Origin: Candidatus Poribacteria bacterium
GTDB taxonomy: Bacteria; Poribacteria; WGA-4E; WGA-3G
NCBI GenBank assembly: GCA_009835515.1
Contig: VXXH01000877.1
Span: forward strand, 1-6,152
Direction of reading: 5' to 3'
DNA: 6,152 nt
Notes under the pieces: generated by a model
The model's input: only the letters and a program-made list of their open reading frames with translations
Database searches by the model: none
What the model was told of the DNA's origin: nothing
Made by a program: the position numbers and the translations under genes
In this document: positions 1 to 6,150 of the stretch, in pieces
Layout: the number at the start of each line of letters is the position of its first letter
How positions within the stretch are numbered: position 1 is the first letter of the stretch

Positions 1-7
1 AGACAAT

Positions 8-13
8 AGGTGA
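8..13 (+). promoter_or_regulatory. Ribosome binding site of the isomerase-like gene
   Basis: AGGTGA lies six bases before the ATG at 20, a normal Shine-Dalgarno match and spacing. It supports the ATG at 20 as the true start. The window begins too close to show a promoter. Confidence 0.7.
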
Positions 14-19
14 AAAACT

Positions 20-826
20 ATGAAATTAGGTTTATGCACCATCGCTTTTCAGGAAAAACCGTTAGAAGAAGTTATAGACATTGCAGCGGATTACGGTTTT
101 GATGGCATAGAACTTTGGGGGAAACCACCGCATTTACCAGAGGACTACGACGAAAACTACGCCAAAAACGTCAGGGACATGGCGCAACGGAAGGGATTAA
201 CTATCTCGGCGTTCGGCTCGTATGTTGACCCTTTAATGCACCTCCACCAACAGCATTTTGAAGAAGCCTTTAAAATAGCGCACGACTTAGGCACTAACCT
301 TGTCCGAATATGGTCGGGTGGTGGCGCTTCAAGATCAATCCCCGCTACCGATAAACGTCTGATCCTCTTTCGATTGGTGAGCATTACACAGTGGGCAAAT
401 TTCCGCAATATCCAACTCGGATTGGAAATGCACAACAACCATCTCACCGATAGCGCTGCAACCATCTTAGAGACAATTGAATCGGTTAACCTGCCTGCGC
501 TGAAAACCTACTATCAACCCCTCACACGGTCAGATGCCGACGAACCGCACGCCGCTGCAGAAAAACTCGCGCCACACATCGCAAACGTCCATGCACAAAA
601 TTTTGACGAAACCGGCAAAGCATGTCCGATCGCCGAGGGTGTGGTGAATTACACTCGAATCGTTGACATCCTCAAGAATGCTAATTATGAGGGTTACCTC
701 GAAGTCGAGTTTGTCCACGGCGATAACAAATTAGAGGCACTCCAACGCGACCGCGATTACCTCGCGAGCCTAATTAATACAACAAATGGGGATACACTGA
801 AAGATCTGGATATTGACCCCGTATAA
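20..826 (+). CDS. Sugar phosphate isomerase/epimerase-like TIM-barrel protein
   Basis: A 268-residue protein of the xylose isomerase-like TIM-barrel superfamily (COG1082, AP endonuclease 2 fold), a normal length for a single-domain member. The N-terminus MKLGLCTIAF is the first barrel strand, and YGFDGIELWG (25-34) is the typical second strand. Likely metal or substrate residues are E136 in GLEMHNNH, H191 in NVHAQNF, and E228/E230 in YLEVEF. At the strand where many relatives carry a metal-binding Asp (often written DxxH), this protein has LKTYYQPLTR (161-170), so Gln166 may stand in for it. Family members isomerise or epimerise sugars, inositol derivatives or hydroxypyruvate in the cytoplasm; the substrate cannot be read from the sequence. 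The ATG at 20 is supported by AGGTGA upstream. The next gene begins 64 bases later on the same strand, so co-transcription is possible. The superfamily call is firm; the exact reaction is unknown. Confidence 0.88.
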   Translation: MKLGLCTIAFQEKPLEEVIDIAADYGFDGIELWGKPPHLPEDYDENYAKNVRDMAQRKGLTISAFGSYVDPLMHLHQQHFEEAFKIAHDLGTNLVRIWSGGGASRSIPATDKRLILFRLVSITQWANFRNIQLGLEMHNNHLTDSAATILETIESVNLPALKTYYQPLTRSDADEPHAAAEKLAPHIANVHAQNFDETGKACPIAEGVVNYTRIVDILKNANYEGYLEVEFVHGDNKLEALQRDRDYLASLINTTNGDTLKDLDIDPV

Positions 827-837
827 ATTGATACAAG

Positions 838-850
838 TTCTTTTGAAGAA
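838..850 (+). repeat. Small inverted repeat in the gap after the isomerase gene
   Basis: TTCTT, a three-base loop TTG, then AAGAA form a perfect but short, AT-rich inverted repeat in the 64-base gap 827-890. No T-run follows, so it is a poor candidate for an intrinsic terminator. It may be chance. Nothing else stands out in this gap. Confidence 0.25.
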
Positions 851-890
851 TGCGCCATTCGTCCACAGATAAAAAGCGTTCAGGTATCTC

Positions 891-1535
891 ATGCGGTTAG
901 AGGTAGGCATCATTGCATTGGTAGAAGCGGTATTCGGAACAATAGCGGAACGCCGCGTGCAGTTTGACTGGCTCCGTAACAAACCGAGTCGTGAACATTT
1001 CGGAGTGCATTACGATGCGGTCATGTCGCTTTACACTGAGCTACAAGGCGACTGGGAAGGCACAACGGCAAAAGCCGATGGATACCTGATTCCGGATGCC
1101 TATTTTCCAGAGCCTTATCATTTTATTTTTGAGTTTGATGAGCTGCAACATTTTACACAATTTCGGGAGCGGACGTTTCAGTTTTATCCTGCGAATATCC
1201 CGCTCGGTTATGTGCCGGTAAAATACAAACAGTTTTGTCAACAACATCATGTTGCAGCCCTCGCAAAAGGACCAGAACGCTTCCGGCGACACACTGCGGA
1301 TTTCCCGTATACAAATGGTCGTGCCGCGCAACGTGCTTTTTTCGACACGTTTCGGGATTGGCTGCCGCCCCTGCATGGGCTTAACCCAACGCTTAGGTTA
1401 GCCGAATTTGAAGTCGTGCCTATCCTGAACGGACAATTAAGTGGTGAAACCGCCAAGGTTTACATGGAACAATTACTTCACGAACGACTGGAAAGACCGA
1501 ATACTTCAAAAGGTAGGATAAACAACACCACATGA
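891..1535 (+). CDS. Uncharacterised protein with PD-(D/E)XK nuclease-like signature
   Basis: A 214-residue protein that I do not recognise as a named family. Its centre reads IPDAYFPEP (67-75), a short hydrophobic strand, then FEFDELQHF (80-88). This PD...ExD..QH arrangement, with D69, E81, D83, Q86 and H87, resembles the core of Vsr/DUF559-type restriction-endonuclease-fold proteins, where PD, ExD(G) and QH cluster on neighbouring strands. The preceding RVQFDWLRN (22-30) could be an earlier core strand. The C-terminal part is rich in aromatic and basic residues. There is no signal peptide or membrane segment. An in-frame TAA at 870-872 limits the start; ATG at 891 is the first ATG, with a weak AGGT at 882-885. 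The stop overlaps the start of the cysteine synthase gene (ATGA at 1532-1535), suggesting translational coupling. No methylase or other defence gene is nearby, so a restriction role is not supported. Nuclease activity is an inference from motifs only. Confidence 0.65.
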   Translation: MRLEVGIIALVEAVFGTIAERRVQFDWLRNKPSREHFGVHYDAVMSLYTELQGDWEGTTAKADGYLIPDAYFPEPYHFIFEFDELQHFTQFRERTFQFYPANIPLGYVPVKYKQFCQQHHVAALAKGPERFRRHTADFPYTNGRAAQRAFFDTFRDWLPPLHGLNPTLRLAEFEVVPILNGQLSGETAKVYMEQLLHERLERPNTSKGRINNTT

Positions 1536-2461
1536 GCATGCGAAAGCCTGCAAAGGTGAATATTTCAGAACATCCACTGCTGCAAATAATAGGACAGACA
1601 CCGCTCGCGAAGATAGATATCTTCGCTGATGAGTTGCCGAATGTTGACATCTATGCAAAGATAGAAACCTATAACCCCGGCGGTTCGATTAAAGACCGAC
1701 CGGTTTTAAGAATGCTTACTGAGGCGATTGCATCCGGAGAGCTCACACACGAAAAGGTTATTCTCGACTCCAGTTCTGGCAACGCGGCGATCGCCTATGC
1801 TATGATAGGCGCAGCCCTTGGCTACAAAGTCGAACTTGTCATTCCAGACAACGCCAGCGAAGAACGGATAAAACGCATCCAATCACACGGGGCGGATATC
1901 ATCCATACCGATGCTATCCTCGGTTACGATGAGGCACTACGCGAAGTTGATCGCCGCTATGAAGCGCAACCTGACCGGTATTTTTTTAACTCACAATACG
2001 ACAATGAAAACAATTGGCTGGCGCACTATGAAACCACCGGTGTCGAAATCTGGAACCAAACAGGCGGAAAAGTCACCCACTTCGTTGCTGGTGTCGGGAC
2101 TGGGGGCACCATCACGGGTGTCGGCAGGCGACTCAAAAACTACAATCCAGACATCCAAGTCTGTTCTATTTCACCAGAGGTGTTCCCCGGTATTGAGGGG
2201 CTCAAACCGCTCGGGGACCCAGAGAATATTGTGCCAGCAATCCTGGATGAATCGGTGATTGATTGCCGCATCCCCACGACAATTGAAAATGCTTACGAAA
2301 TGTGCAGTCGTCTCGCGCGACGCGGATGGTTTGTCGGCCAATCTTCCGGCGGCTACTTGTACGGTGCCTACAAAGTCGCCCAACAAATTCAGGCAGGCAT
2401 TATCGTCACTGTCTTTAATGACCTCGGTGAACGTTACTTTAGCACAAGGCTGTGGGATTAA
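1532..2461 (+). CDS. Cysteine synthase family protein (PLP-dependent, CysK/CysM type)
   Basis: A 309-residue fold-type II PLP enzyme, close to the usual 300-310 residues for CysK/CysM. The family makes L-cysteine by replacing the activated hydroxyl of O-acetylserine or O-phosphoserine with sulfide or a protein thiocarboxylate, in the cytoplasm. Visible motifs in order: NPGGSIKDRP (48-57) with the PLP Schiff-base lysine K54; SSSGNAA (80-86), the substrate loop, with N84; GVGTGGT (187-193), the phosphate-binding glycine loop; PGIEGLKPLGD (219-229); GQSSGG (269-274), near the PLP ring nitrogen; and DLGERYFST (297-305). The catalytic set looks complete. The GIEGLK segment resembles CysM-type and archaeal-like synthases more than classical CysK, so the acyl donor is uncertain. 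The gene starts within the stop of the upstream gene (ATGA). A purine-rich AGGTAGGA lies 13 bases before ATG 1532, rather far; ATG 1538 is an alternative start. The DUF1015 gene follows after 13 bases. Confidence 0.92.
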   Translation: MSMRKPAKVNISEHPLLQIIGQTPLAKIDIFADELPNVDIYAKIETYNPGGSIKDRPVLRMLTEAIASGELTHEKVILDSSSGNAAIAYAMIGAALGYKVELVIPDNASEERIKRIQSHGADIIHTDAILGYDEALREVDRRYEAQPDRYFFNSQYDNENNWLAHYETTGVEIWNQTGGKVTHFVAGVGTGGTITGVGRRLKNYNPDIQVCSISPEVFPGIEGLKPLGDPENIVPAILDESVIDCRIPTTIENAYEMCSRLARRGWFVGQSSGGYLYGAYKVAQQIQAGIIVTVFNDLGERYFSTRLWD

Positions 2462-2464
2462 TCC

Positions 2465-2470
2465 AAGGAG
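2465..2470 (+). promoter_or_regulatory. Ribosome binding site that sets the DUF1015 start
   Basis: AAGGAG lies four bases before the ATG at 2475. The same frame is open back to an ATG at 2259, but that stretch lies inside the cysteine synthase gene. This site and the protein family's usual N-terminus both favour 2475. Confidence 0.85.
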
Positions 2471-2474
2471 TTTT

Positions 2475-3725
2475 ATGGAAACAACAGTTATTCCGTTTCG
2501 CGGGTTACGCTACGAGGCGACCAAGGTAGGAGGGCTCGCGAACGTCATAGCACCGCCGTATGATGTCATCAAACCCGAAGAACGGGGCGCTTTAGAGGCA
2601 CGTCACCCTGCCAACATCATCCGCTTAATTCTAAGCCAACGGCACAATGATGACACCGACGATGCAAATCAGTACACACGCGCTGCGACACTGATGAACC
2701 AATGGATCGCGGATGGGACCCTCGTACAGGATGCGACACCGCGCTATTATATCTATGACCAGTCGTTTAGCGCACCAGACGGAAAAAATTATACACGTCG
2801 CGCCTTGATCGGTCTTGTGAAATTGCAACCTTTTGAAAATCGGGTCGTCTTACCACACGAAAAGACGCACGCCGGACCGAAGATTGACCGACTCAATCTC
2901 ATGCGTGAATGCCACGCGAACCTCAGCCCTATTTTCCTCCTCTATGCCGATCCTACGGGTGATATTGAACAGATAATGGAAAGTTTTACCGATATAAACC
3001 CGCCCGAAATTGACTGTGCTGAGACCTTTAGAAGCACACACCAATTGTGGTGTTTAGACGATGCAGAACGCAACAATGCAATCCAAAACCTCTTTTCATC
3101 GAAACCGCTCCTCATCGCCGATGGACATCACCGTTATGAAACTGCACTCGCTTTCCGAGATGAAATGGCGCGTACCGGATTATCCGGCTACGGGTATATG
3201 ATGGTGAACCTTGTCAGGATGGAATCACCGGGCTTGGCTGTTTTAGCCATTCACCGGCTGCTGGATAACCTCAGTTCTAATCAGATTGCCCATGCTATCA
3301 CCAAACTGCCTGAAGTGTTTGAAGTACATGACATTGACACACAAGCAAACCTTATGGCAAAATTGGATACATTGAAAGGGAAATCGGCTGCGGTCGGCAT
3401 GTATACAGCAGATAATAACTATCGCTTACTGATCCCGCACTCAATAATACCCGACCAATTAGACGTAACACTCGTTCAAGAAACCCTTATCAAAGAGATG
3501 TTCCAAGTTGAAACGTTAGCGGATCATATTAGCTACACGGCTTATGCCGATGATGCCGTAGCACATGTAAAAGGAAAGACAGATCGCGTCGCGCTCCTCA
3601 TGAACCCGACTCCAGTAGAACGGGTCTTAGAAGTGGCTATGGCAGGTTCAATAATGCCGCAGAAATCTACCTATTTCTATCCGAAGATGGCGACCGGTTT
3701 CGTTTTGAATCTGCTGAACCGGTAA
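2475..3725 (+). CDS. DUF1015 family protein, possible free serine kinase
   Basis: A 416-residue full-length member of DUF1015 (PF06245); members are usually about 400-430 residues. Recognisable family blocks are PFRGLRY (7-13), VIAPPYDVI (24-32), NIIRLIL (47-53), LPHEKTHAGPKIDRL (126-140), ADGHHRYETALAFRDE (215-230), and MPQKSTYFYPKMATGFV (394-410). No signal peptide or membrane segment is seen, so it is probably cytoplasmic. The DGHHRYE block resembles the DGHHR-type motif of ParB/sulfiredoxin-fold proteins, which include the free L-serine kinases SerK (Thermococcus) and SbnI (Staphylococcus). Homologues elsewhere are often encoded near serine-biosynthesis genes. Here the gene lies 13 bases after a cysteine synthase gene, so a role in serine or O-phosphoserine metabolism is a reasonable inference, but it is not proven. 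The start at 2475 has AAGGAG in front and the expected PFRalRY N-terminus. Family assignment is firm; function is tentative. Confidence 0.93.
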   Translation: METTVIPFRGLRYEATKVGGLANVIAPPYDVIKPEERGALEARHPANIIRLILSQRHNDDTDDANQYTRAATLMNQWIADGTLVQDATPRYYIYDQSFSAPDGKNYTRRALIGLVKLQPFENRVVLPHEKTHAGPKIDRLNLMRECHANLSPIFLLYADPTGDIEQIMESFTDINPPEIDCAETFRSTHQLWCLDDAERNNAIQNLFSSKPLLIADGHHRYETALAFRDEMARTGLSGYGYMMVNLVRMESPGLAVLAIHRLLDNLSSNQIAHAITKLPEVFEVHDIDTQANLMAKLDTLKGKSAAVGMYTADNNYRLLIPHSIIPDQLDVTLVQETLIKEMFQVETLADHISYTAYADDAVAHVKGKTDRVALLMNPTPVERVLEVAMAGSIMPQKSTYFYPKMATGFVLNLLNR

Positions 3726-3746
3726 TGTCGTCAATAGAGTAACTTT

Positions 3747-3752
3747 GGAAGG
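3747..3752 (+). promoter_or_regulatory. Ribosome binding site that sets the hydrolase start
   Basis: GGAAGG lies seven bases before the ATG at 3760. A TTG at 3745 in the same frame could extend the protein by five residues, but it overlaps this site and has no Shine-Dalgarno of its own, so ATG 3760 is preferred. Confidence 0.65.
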
Positions 3753-3759
3753 TAAACCG

Positions 3760-4800
3760 ATGCATCAGGAACAGGAAAGAGACACTTTAGCATTTACGCA
3801 CCAGTTATACGCTGAGACCCCTCGTCAACTGGCATTTCAGGCGACGACTATCGCTGAAGCAGAAGCATGGCAGGTTGCGCTGCGGGCAAAACTTAGGGAA
3901 TTGGTCGGCGGTTTTCCAAAAGAAAAATGCGATTTACAACCAGAAGTCTTGGAGACCCGTGAATTCTCCGGCTATATCCGTGAAACGGTGCAGTTCAAGA
4001 GTCGCTCACATTCGGTTATTTTTGGTTACTTTCTTTCTCCGAAGCATTTTAACAGTTCAACGCCAAATCCGACGATTCTCTGTTTAGCAGGGCACGGGCG
4101 CGGCGTAGATGACATCGTTGGGATTGAGGAAGATGGTAGCATGCGTGCGGAATGGGGCGGTTATCAGAACGATTTCGCGCTCCAATGTTTAGCACAGGGT
4201 TACAGTGTGCTTGCTATCGAACAATTCGGGTTTGGACACCGTCGCGATGCAGTCGCTCATCAAAAAGGTGGCGGAAGTTCCTCGTGCCAACCGAGTGCGG
4301 GTGCCGCACTTCTGTTAGGACATACGATGGTAGGTTGGCGGGTCTATGATGCTATGCGGGCGTTTGACTATTTAGGGACCCGTCCTGAAGTCGATATGAA
4401 GCGTCTTGGTATCATGGGGATCTCTGGCGGTGGGACGACCACCTTCTTCACCGCAGCAATTGATACACGTATTAAGGCTGCTGTCGTCAGCGGTTATTTC
4501 AATACTTTTCGAGACAGTATCCTGAGTCTCAGCCATTGTATAGACAACTACATACCGAATGTGTTACAATATGCAGAGATGTACGATATCGCCGGATTGA
4601 TTGCCCCACGCGCACTATTTATCGAATCCGGCACCGAAGATACAATTTTTCCGATTGAAGCTACCCGATTTGCCGTTAACAAGGCAAAAGCAATTTTCAA
4701 CTGCTTCAGTGCCGACGACAAACTCGGATTCGAGGTATTTGAGGCGGGGCACAGTTTCTACGGTGTCGGTGCATTTGAGTTTCTCAAACGGGCACTGTAA
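3760..4800 (+). CDS. Alpha/beta hydrolase, acetyl xylan esterase/dienelactone hydrolase-like
   Basis: A 346-residue alpha/beta hydrolase resembling the acetyl-esterase-like Abhydrolase_7/DLH group. After a helical N-terminal region (about 1-80), the core begins with PTILCLAGHGRG (104-115), the HG-containing oxyanion loop. The nucleophile elbow is GISGGG (220-225) with Ser222. The acid is probably Asp294 in SGTEDTIFP, and the base His331 in EAGHSFYG. These give a complete Ser-Asp-His triad in the usual order. No signal peptide or lipobox is visible, so the enzyme is likely cytoplasmic. Such proteins cleave carboxylic esters, for example acetyl groups on sugars; the substrate here is unknown. 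The isomerase-like gene earlier in the window would fit a carbohydrate theme, but that is weak context. The gene follows DUF1015 after 34 bases and precedes cinA by 12 bases, which suggests one transcript. Confidence 0.87.
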   Translation: MHQEQERDTLAFTHQLYAETPRQLAFQATTIAEAEAWQVALRAKLRELVGGFPKEKCDLQPEVLETREFSGYIRETVQFKSRSHSVIFGYFLSPKHFNSSTPNPTILCLAGHGRGVDDIVGIEEDGSMRAEWGGYQNDFALQCLAQGYSVLAIEQFGFGHRRDAVAHQKGGGSSSCQPSAGAALLLGHTMVGWRVYDAMRAFDYLGTRPEVDMKRLGIMGISGGGTTTFFTAAIDTRIKAAVVSGYFNTFRDSILSLSHCIDNYIPNVLQYAEMYDIAGLIAPRALFIESGTEDTIFPIEATRFAVNKAKAIFNCFSADDKLGFEVFEAGHSFYGVGAFEFLKRAL

Positions 4801-4807
4801 AAGGAGG
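4801..4807 (+). promoter_or_regulatory. Strong ribosome binding site of the cinA-like gene
   Basis: AAGGAGG lies five bases before a GTG at 4813 that opens MAIELFSIGTEL, the expected CinA N-terminus. A second GTG at 4811 is in another frame. The site directly follows the hydrolase stop codon. Confidence 0.85.
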
Positions 4808-4812
4808 AGCGT

Positions 4813-5604
4813 GTGGCAATTGAACTATTTTCGATCGGCACAGAGTTAGTACTCGGACAGATTCAGGATACCAATGCCCACTGGATTGCGCAACAGATTC
4901 TTCAGATCGGTGGGGAATTACGTAGGGTTACGATGCTACGCGATAACGCCGAGGAGATGTCCGAAGCATTGGATTCCGCGATCAAACGGGAAACGTCTCT
5001 TATCCTGACAACAGGGGGTCTTGGCCCCACCCCCGACGATATGACTGTCGAGGTTGTAGCATCTCTCATCGGTACGAAACCTGTCGTGAGCGAAGAGACC
5101 ATCACCGAATTTCGGAAACGCCGCGAGATGTCAGAAAACGACGTTCTCAATGCAGCACTCACAAAAATGGCAACAATACCAGAAACCGCTATTGTCTTTC
5201 AGAATCCAGCAGGTTGGGCACCCTGTATCAGTATTAAACACAAAGCATCAACAATTATGATGATGCCCGGTCCACCTCGTGAGATGAAAGCTATCTTTGA
5301 AACCCATATTCAACCGTTGATCGCTGAACGCTACCGCGCAGAAATCACCACAGCGCGGGTTTATGTTAGCATGTTTGAAGCCGAAGTTTCACCACTGATG
5401 CAAAAAGTGATGGAACGCCACCCAGATGTCTACCTAAAGGCGTATGTCTCGCTCCGCAAAGCGGACGGAAGCACTATGCCGGTCGACTTAGTCTCAACAA
5501 GTACAGACAAAGCGGATGCCGAAACGCAATTGCAACTCGCTACCGATTACTTCCAAGAACTTGTTGTTGAAGCAGGAAAACATTTTAGTCTTGAAGACGA
5601 ATAA
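4813..5604 (+). CDS. cinA: CinA family protein, N-terminal (COG1058) domain only
   Basis: A 263-residue protein matching the molybdopterin-binding-like MoCF domain of CinA (competence/damage-inducible protein A). Motifs: SIGTELVLGQIQDTNA (7-22), TTGGLGPTPDDMT (66-78), NPAGWAPC (131-138), and MMPGPPREMK (150-159). Residues about 175-250 look like the small alpha/beta (KH-like) module that follows this domain in CinA. Full-length CinA is about 410-420 residues and ends in a PncC nicotinamide-nucleotide amidase domain; that domain is absent here and no remnant follows the tandem stops TAA TAG. COG1058 proteins are linked to ADP-ribose/nucleotide pyrophosphatase activity and pyridine-nucleotide recycling. 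GTG at 4813 is the start, supported by AAGGAGG. Translation of this gene is probably linked to the hydrolase, which ends 12 bases upstream. Stand-alone COG1058 proteins are known, so this need not be a truncation. Confidence 0.9.
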   Translation: MAIELFSIGTELVLGQIQDTNAHWIAQQILQIGGELRRVTMLRDNAEEMSEALDSAIKRETSLILTTGGLGPTPDDMTVEVVASLIGTKPVVSEETITEFRKRREMSENDVLNAALTKMATIPETAIVFQNPAGWAPCISIKHKASTIMMMPGPPREMKAIFETHIQPLIAERYRAEITTARVYVSMFEAEVSPLMQKVMERHPDVYLKAYVSLRKADGSTMPVDLVSTSTDKADAETQLQLATDYFQELVVEAGKHFSLEDE

Positions 5605-5606
5605 TA

Positions 5607-5627
5607 GGTGTGCTTTGTAAGTACACC
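5607..5627 (+). terminator. Hairpin just after cinA, possible weak terminator
   Basis: GGTGTGCTT, loop TGT, then AAGTACACC can form a nine-base-pair stem with one G-U pair, starting three bases after the cinA stop codon. No T-run follows, so it is not a canonical intrinsic terminator. It may instead stabilise the upstream mRNA's 3' end or be a processing site. The remaining gap to infA (5628-5702) shows no convincing promoter. Confidence 0.45.
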
Positions 5628-5685
5628 AACCCGTAGGTGATTACCGTGTTCCTCGGCGTGAGGACGATCTGTACTGCATCTACAC

Positions 5686-5693
5686 AAAAGGAG
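5686..5693 (+). promoter_or_regulatory. Ribosome binding site that sets the IF-1 start
   Basis: AAAAGGAG lies nine bases before the GTG at 5703. It excludes the longer reading from GTG 5637, which lacks such a site. No comparable site precedes the later in-frame GTG at 5832, which would give a near-normal-length IF-1. Confidence 0.8.
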
Positions 5694-5702
5694 ATTTATA
5701 CT

Positions 5703-6071
5703 GTGAATCGCAGACCTTCAGGAAACAAACGAAAGCCGCAGACTCGGTACGCGAATCCACCGCGCAGGAAGCGGAAGTCACAACCGAAAAAGCGAAAGGA
5801 CACTGATGCCAATCTCGATACTGAAGTCCAAGTGGAAGAAGAGGAACAAACATCTTCAAAAAAGGACAAAATAGAGGTTGAAGGCACCGTCGTGGAACCT
5901 TTACCGAATGCGATGTTTCGCGTGGAGTTGGATAATAAACATCAGATCCTTGCCCATATCTCCGGCAGGATGCGGAAGTTTTTTATCAAAATTTTGCCCG
6001 GTGACAAGGTGACCGTAGAATTATCGCCTTATGACCTTACGCGAGGCCGTATCACCTACCGGAAAAAGTAG
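5703..6071 (+). CDS. infA: Translation initiation factor IF-1 with N-terminal extension
   Basis: A 122-residue protein whose residues from about 53 to 122 are a complete, highly conserved IF-1 (S1-like OB fold): [20 protein letters not shown], then [20 protein letters not shown] and [20 protein letters not shown]-1 binds the 30S A site with IF-2 and IF-3 during initiation. Normal bacterial IF-1 is about 72 residues, so about 52 residues are extra. They divide into a basic part (1-33, including [12 protein letters not shown] at 21-32) and an acidic part (about 34-50, with VEEEE at 44-48), probably disordered. GTG at 5703 has AAAAGGAG upstream; the only later in-frame candidate near the core, GTG 5832, has no Shine-Dalgarno. 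The gene is next to cinA rather than in the usual ribosomal-protein operon, and no rpmJ follows within the window. The core assignment is certain; use of the full extension rests on the start site. Confidence 0.95.
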   Translation: MNRRPSGNKRKPQTRYANPPRRKRKSQPKKRKDTDANLDTEVQVEEEEQTSSKKDKIEVEGTVVEPLPNAMFRVELDNKHQILAHISGRMRKFFIKILPGDKVTVELSPYDLTRGRITYRKK

Positions 6072-6090
6072 TTTACTAAATATAGACTAG

Positions 6091-6121
6091 TTGACGCGGT
6101 ATTAGACCGAGCACTCGTCAA
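6091..6121 (+). repeat. Bulged inverted repeat downstream of infA
   Basis: TTGACG followed by CGGT, loop ATTAG, ACCG, a six-base bulge AGCACT and CGTCAA can fold into a ten-pair bulged stem. It begins 20 bases after the infA stop. No T-run follows, so terminator function is doubtful. It could be a 3' mRNA structure or chance. Confidence 0.35.
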
Positions 6122-6150
6122 GGTAACCTTAGGCGCGCTTTCCAGCCCGC
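6120..6150 (+). repeat. Short palindromes at the window edge
   Basis: AAGGTAACCTT (6120-6130) is a perfect five-base palindrome around a central A. It is followed by GCGCGC TTTCCA GCCCGC (6133-6150), an imperfect six-base-pair hairpin with one C-C mismatch. These may be the beginning of a dispersed intergenic palindrome or a terminator cut by the window end; the sequence stops too soon to say. Confidence 0.3.

Noticed and set aside
157..465. Open frame of 102 codons on the - strand
   Set aside because: Antisense to the well-supported isomerase-like gene, with a low-similarity peptide and no ribosome binding site.
1041..1376. Open frame of 111 codons on the - strand
   Set aside because: Antisense to the nuclease-like gene; the + strand frame carries coherent motifs and couples to the next gene.
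891..1535. A restriction-modification or defence system
   Set aside because: Only one nuclease-like motif is present, with no methylase, specificity or toxin-antitoxin partner in the window.
1911..2258. Open frame of 115 codons on the + strand
   Set aside because: Fully inside the cysteine synthase gene, whose motifs are intact; the peptide shows no recognisable family.
2259..2474. Upstream extension of the DUF1015 reading frame by 72 residues
   Set aside because: It lies inside the cysteine synthase gene in another frame. ATG 2475 has AAGGAG in front and gives the family's typical N-terminus.
3745..3759. TTG start giving five extra residues for the hydrolase
   Set aside because: The TTG overlaps the likely ribosome site GGAAGG that serves ATG 3760.
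5637..5702. Longer IF-1 start at GTG 5637
   Set aside because: No Shine-Dalgarno site precedes it, and it would bury the strong AAAAGGAG at 5686-5693 within coding sequence.
6091..6119. TTGACG as a promoter -35 element
   Set aside because: No acceptable -10 box lies about 17 bases downstream; the hexamer is better explained as one arm of an inverted repeat.
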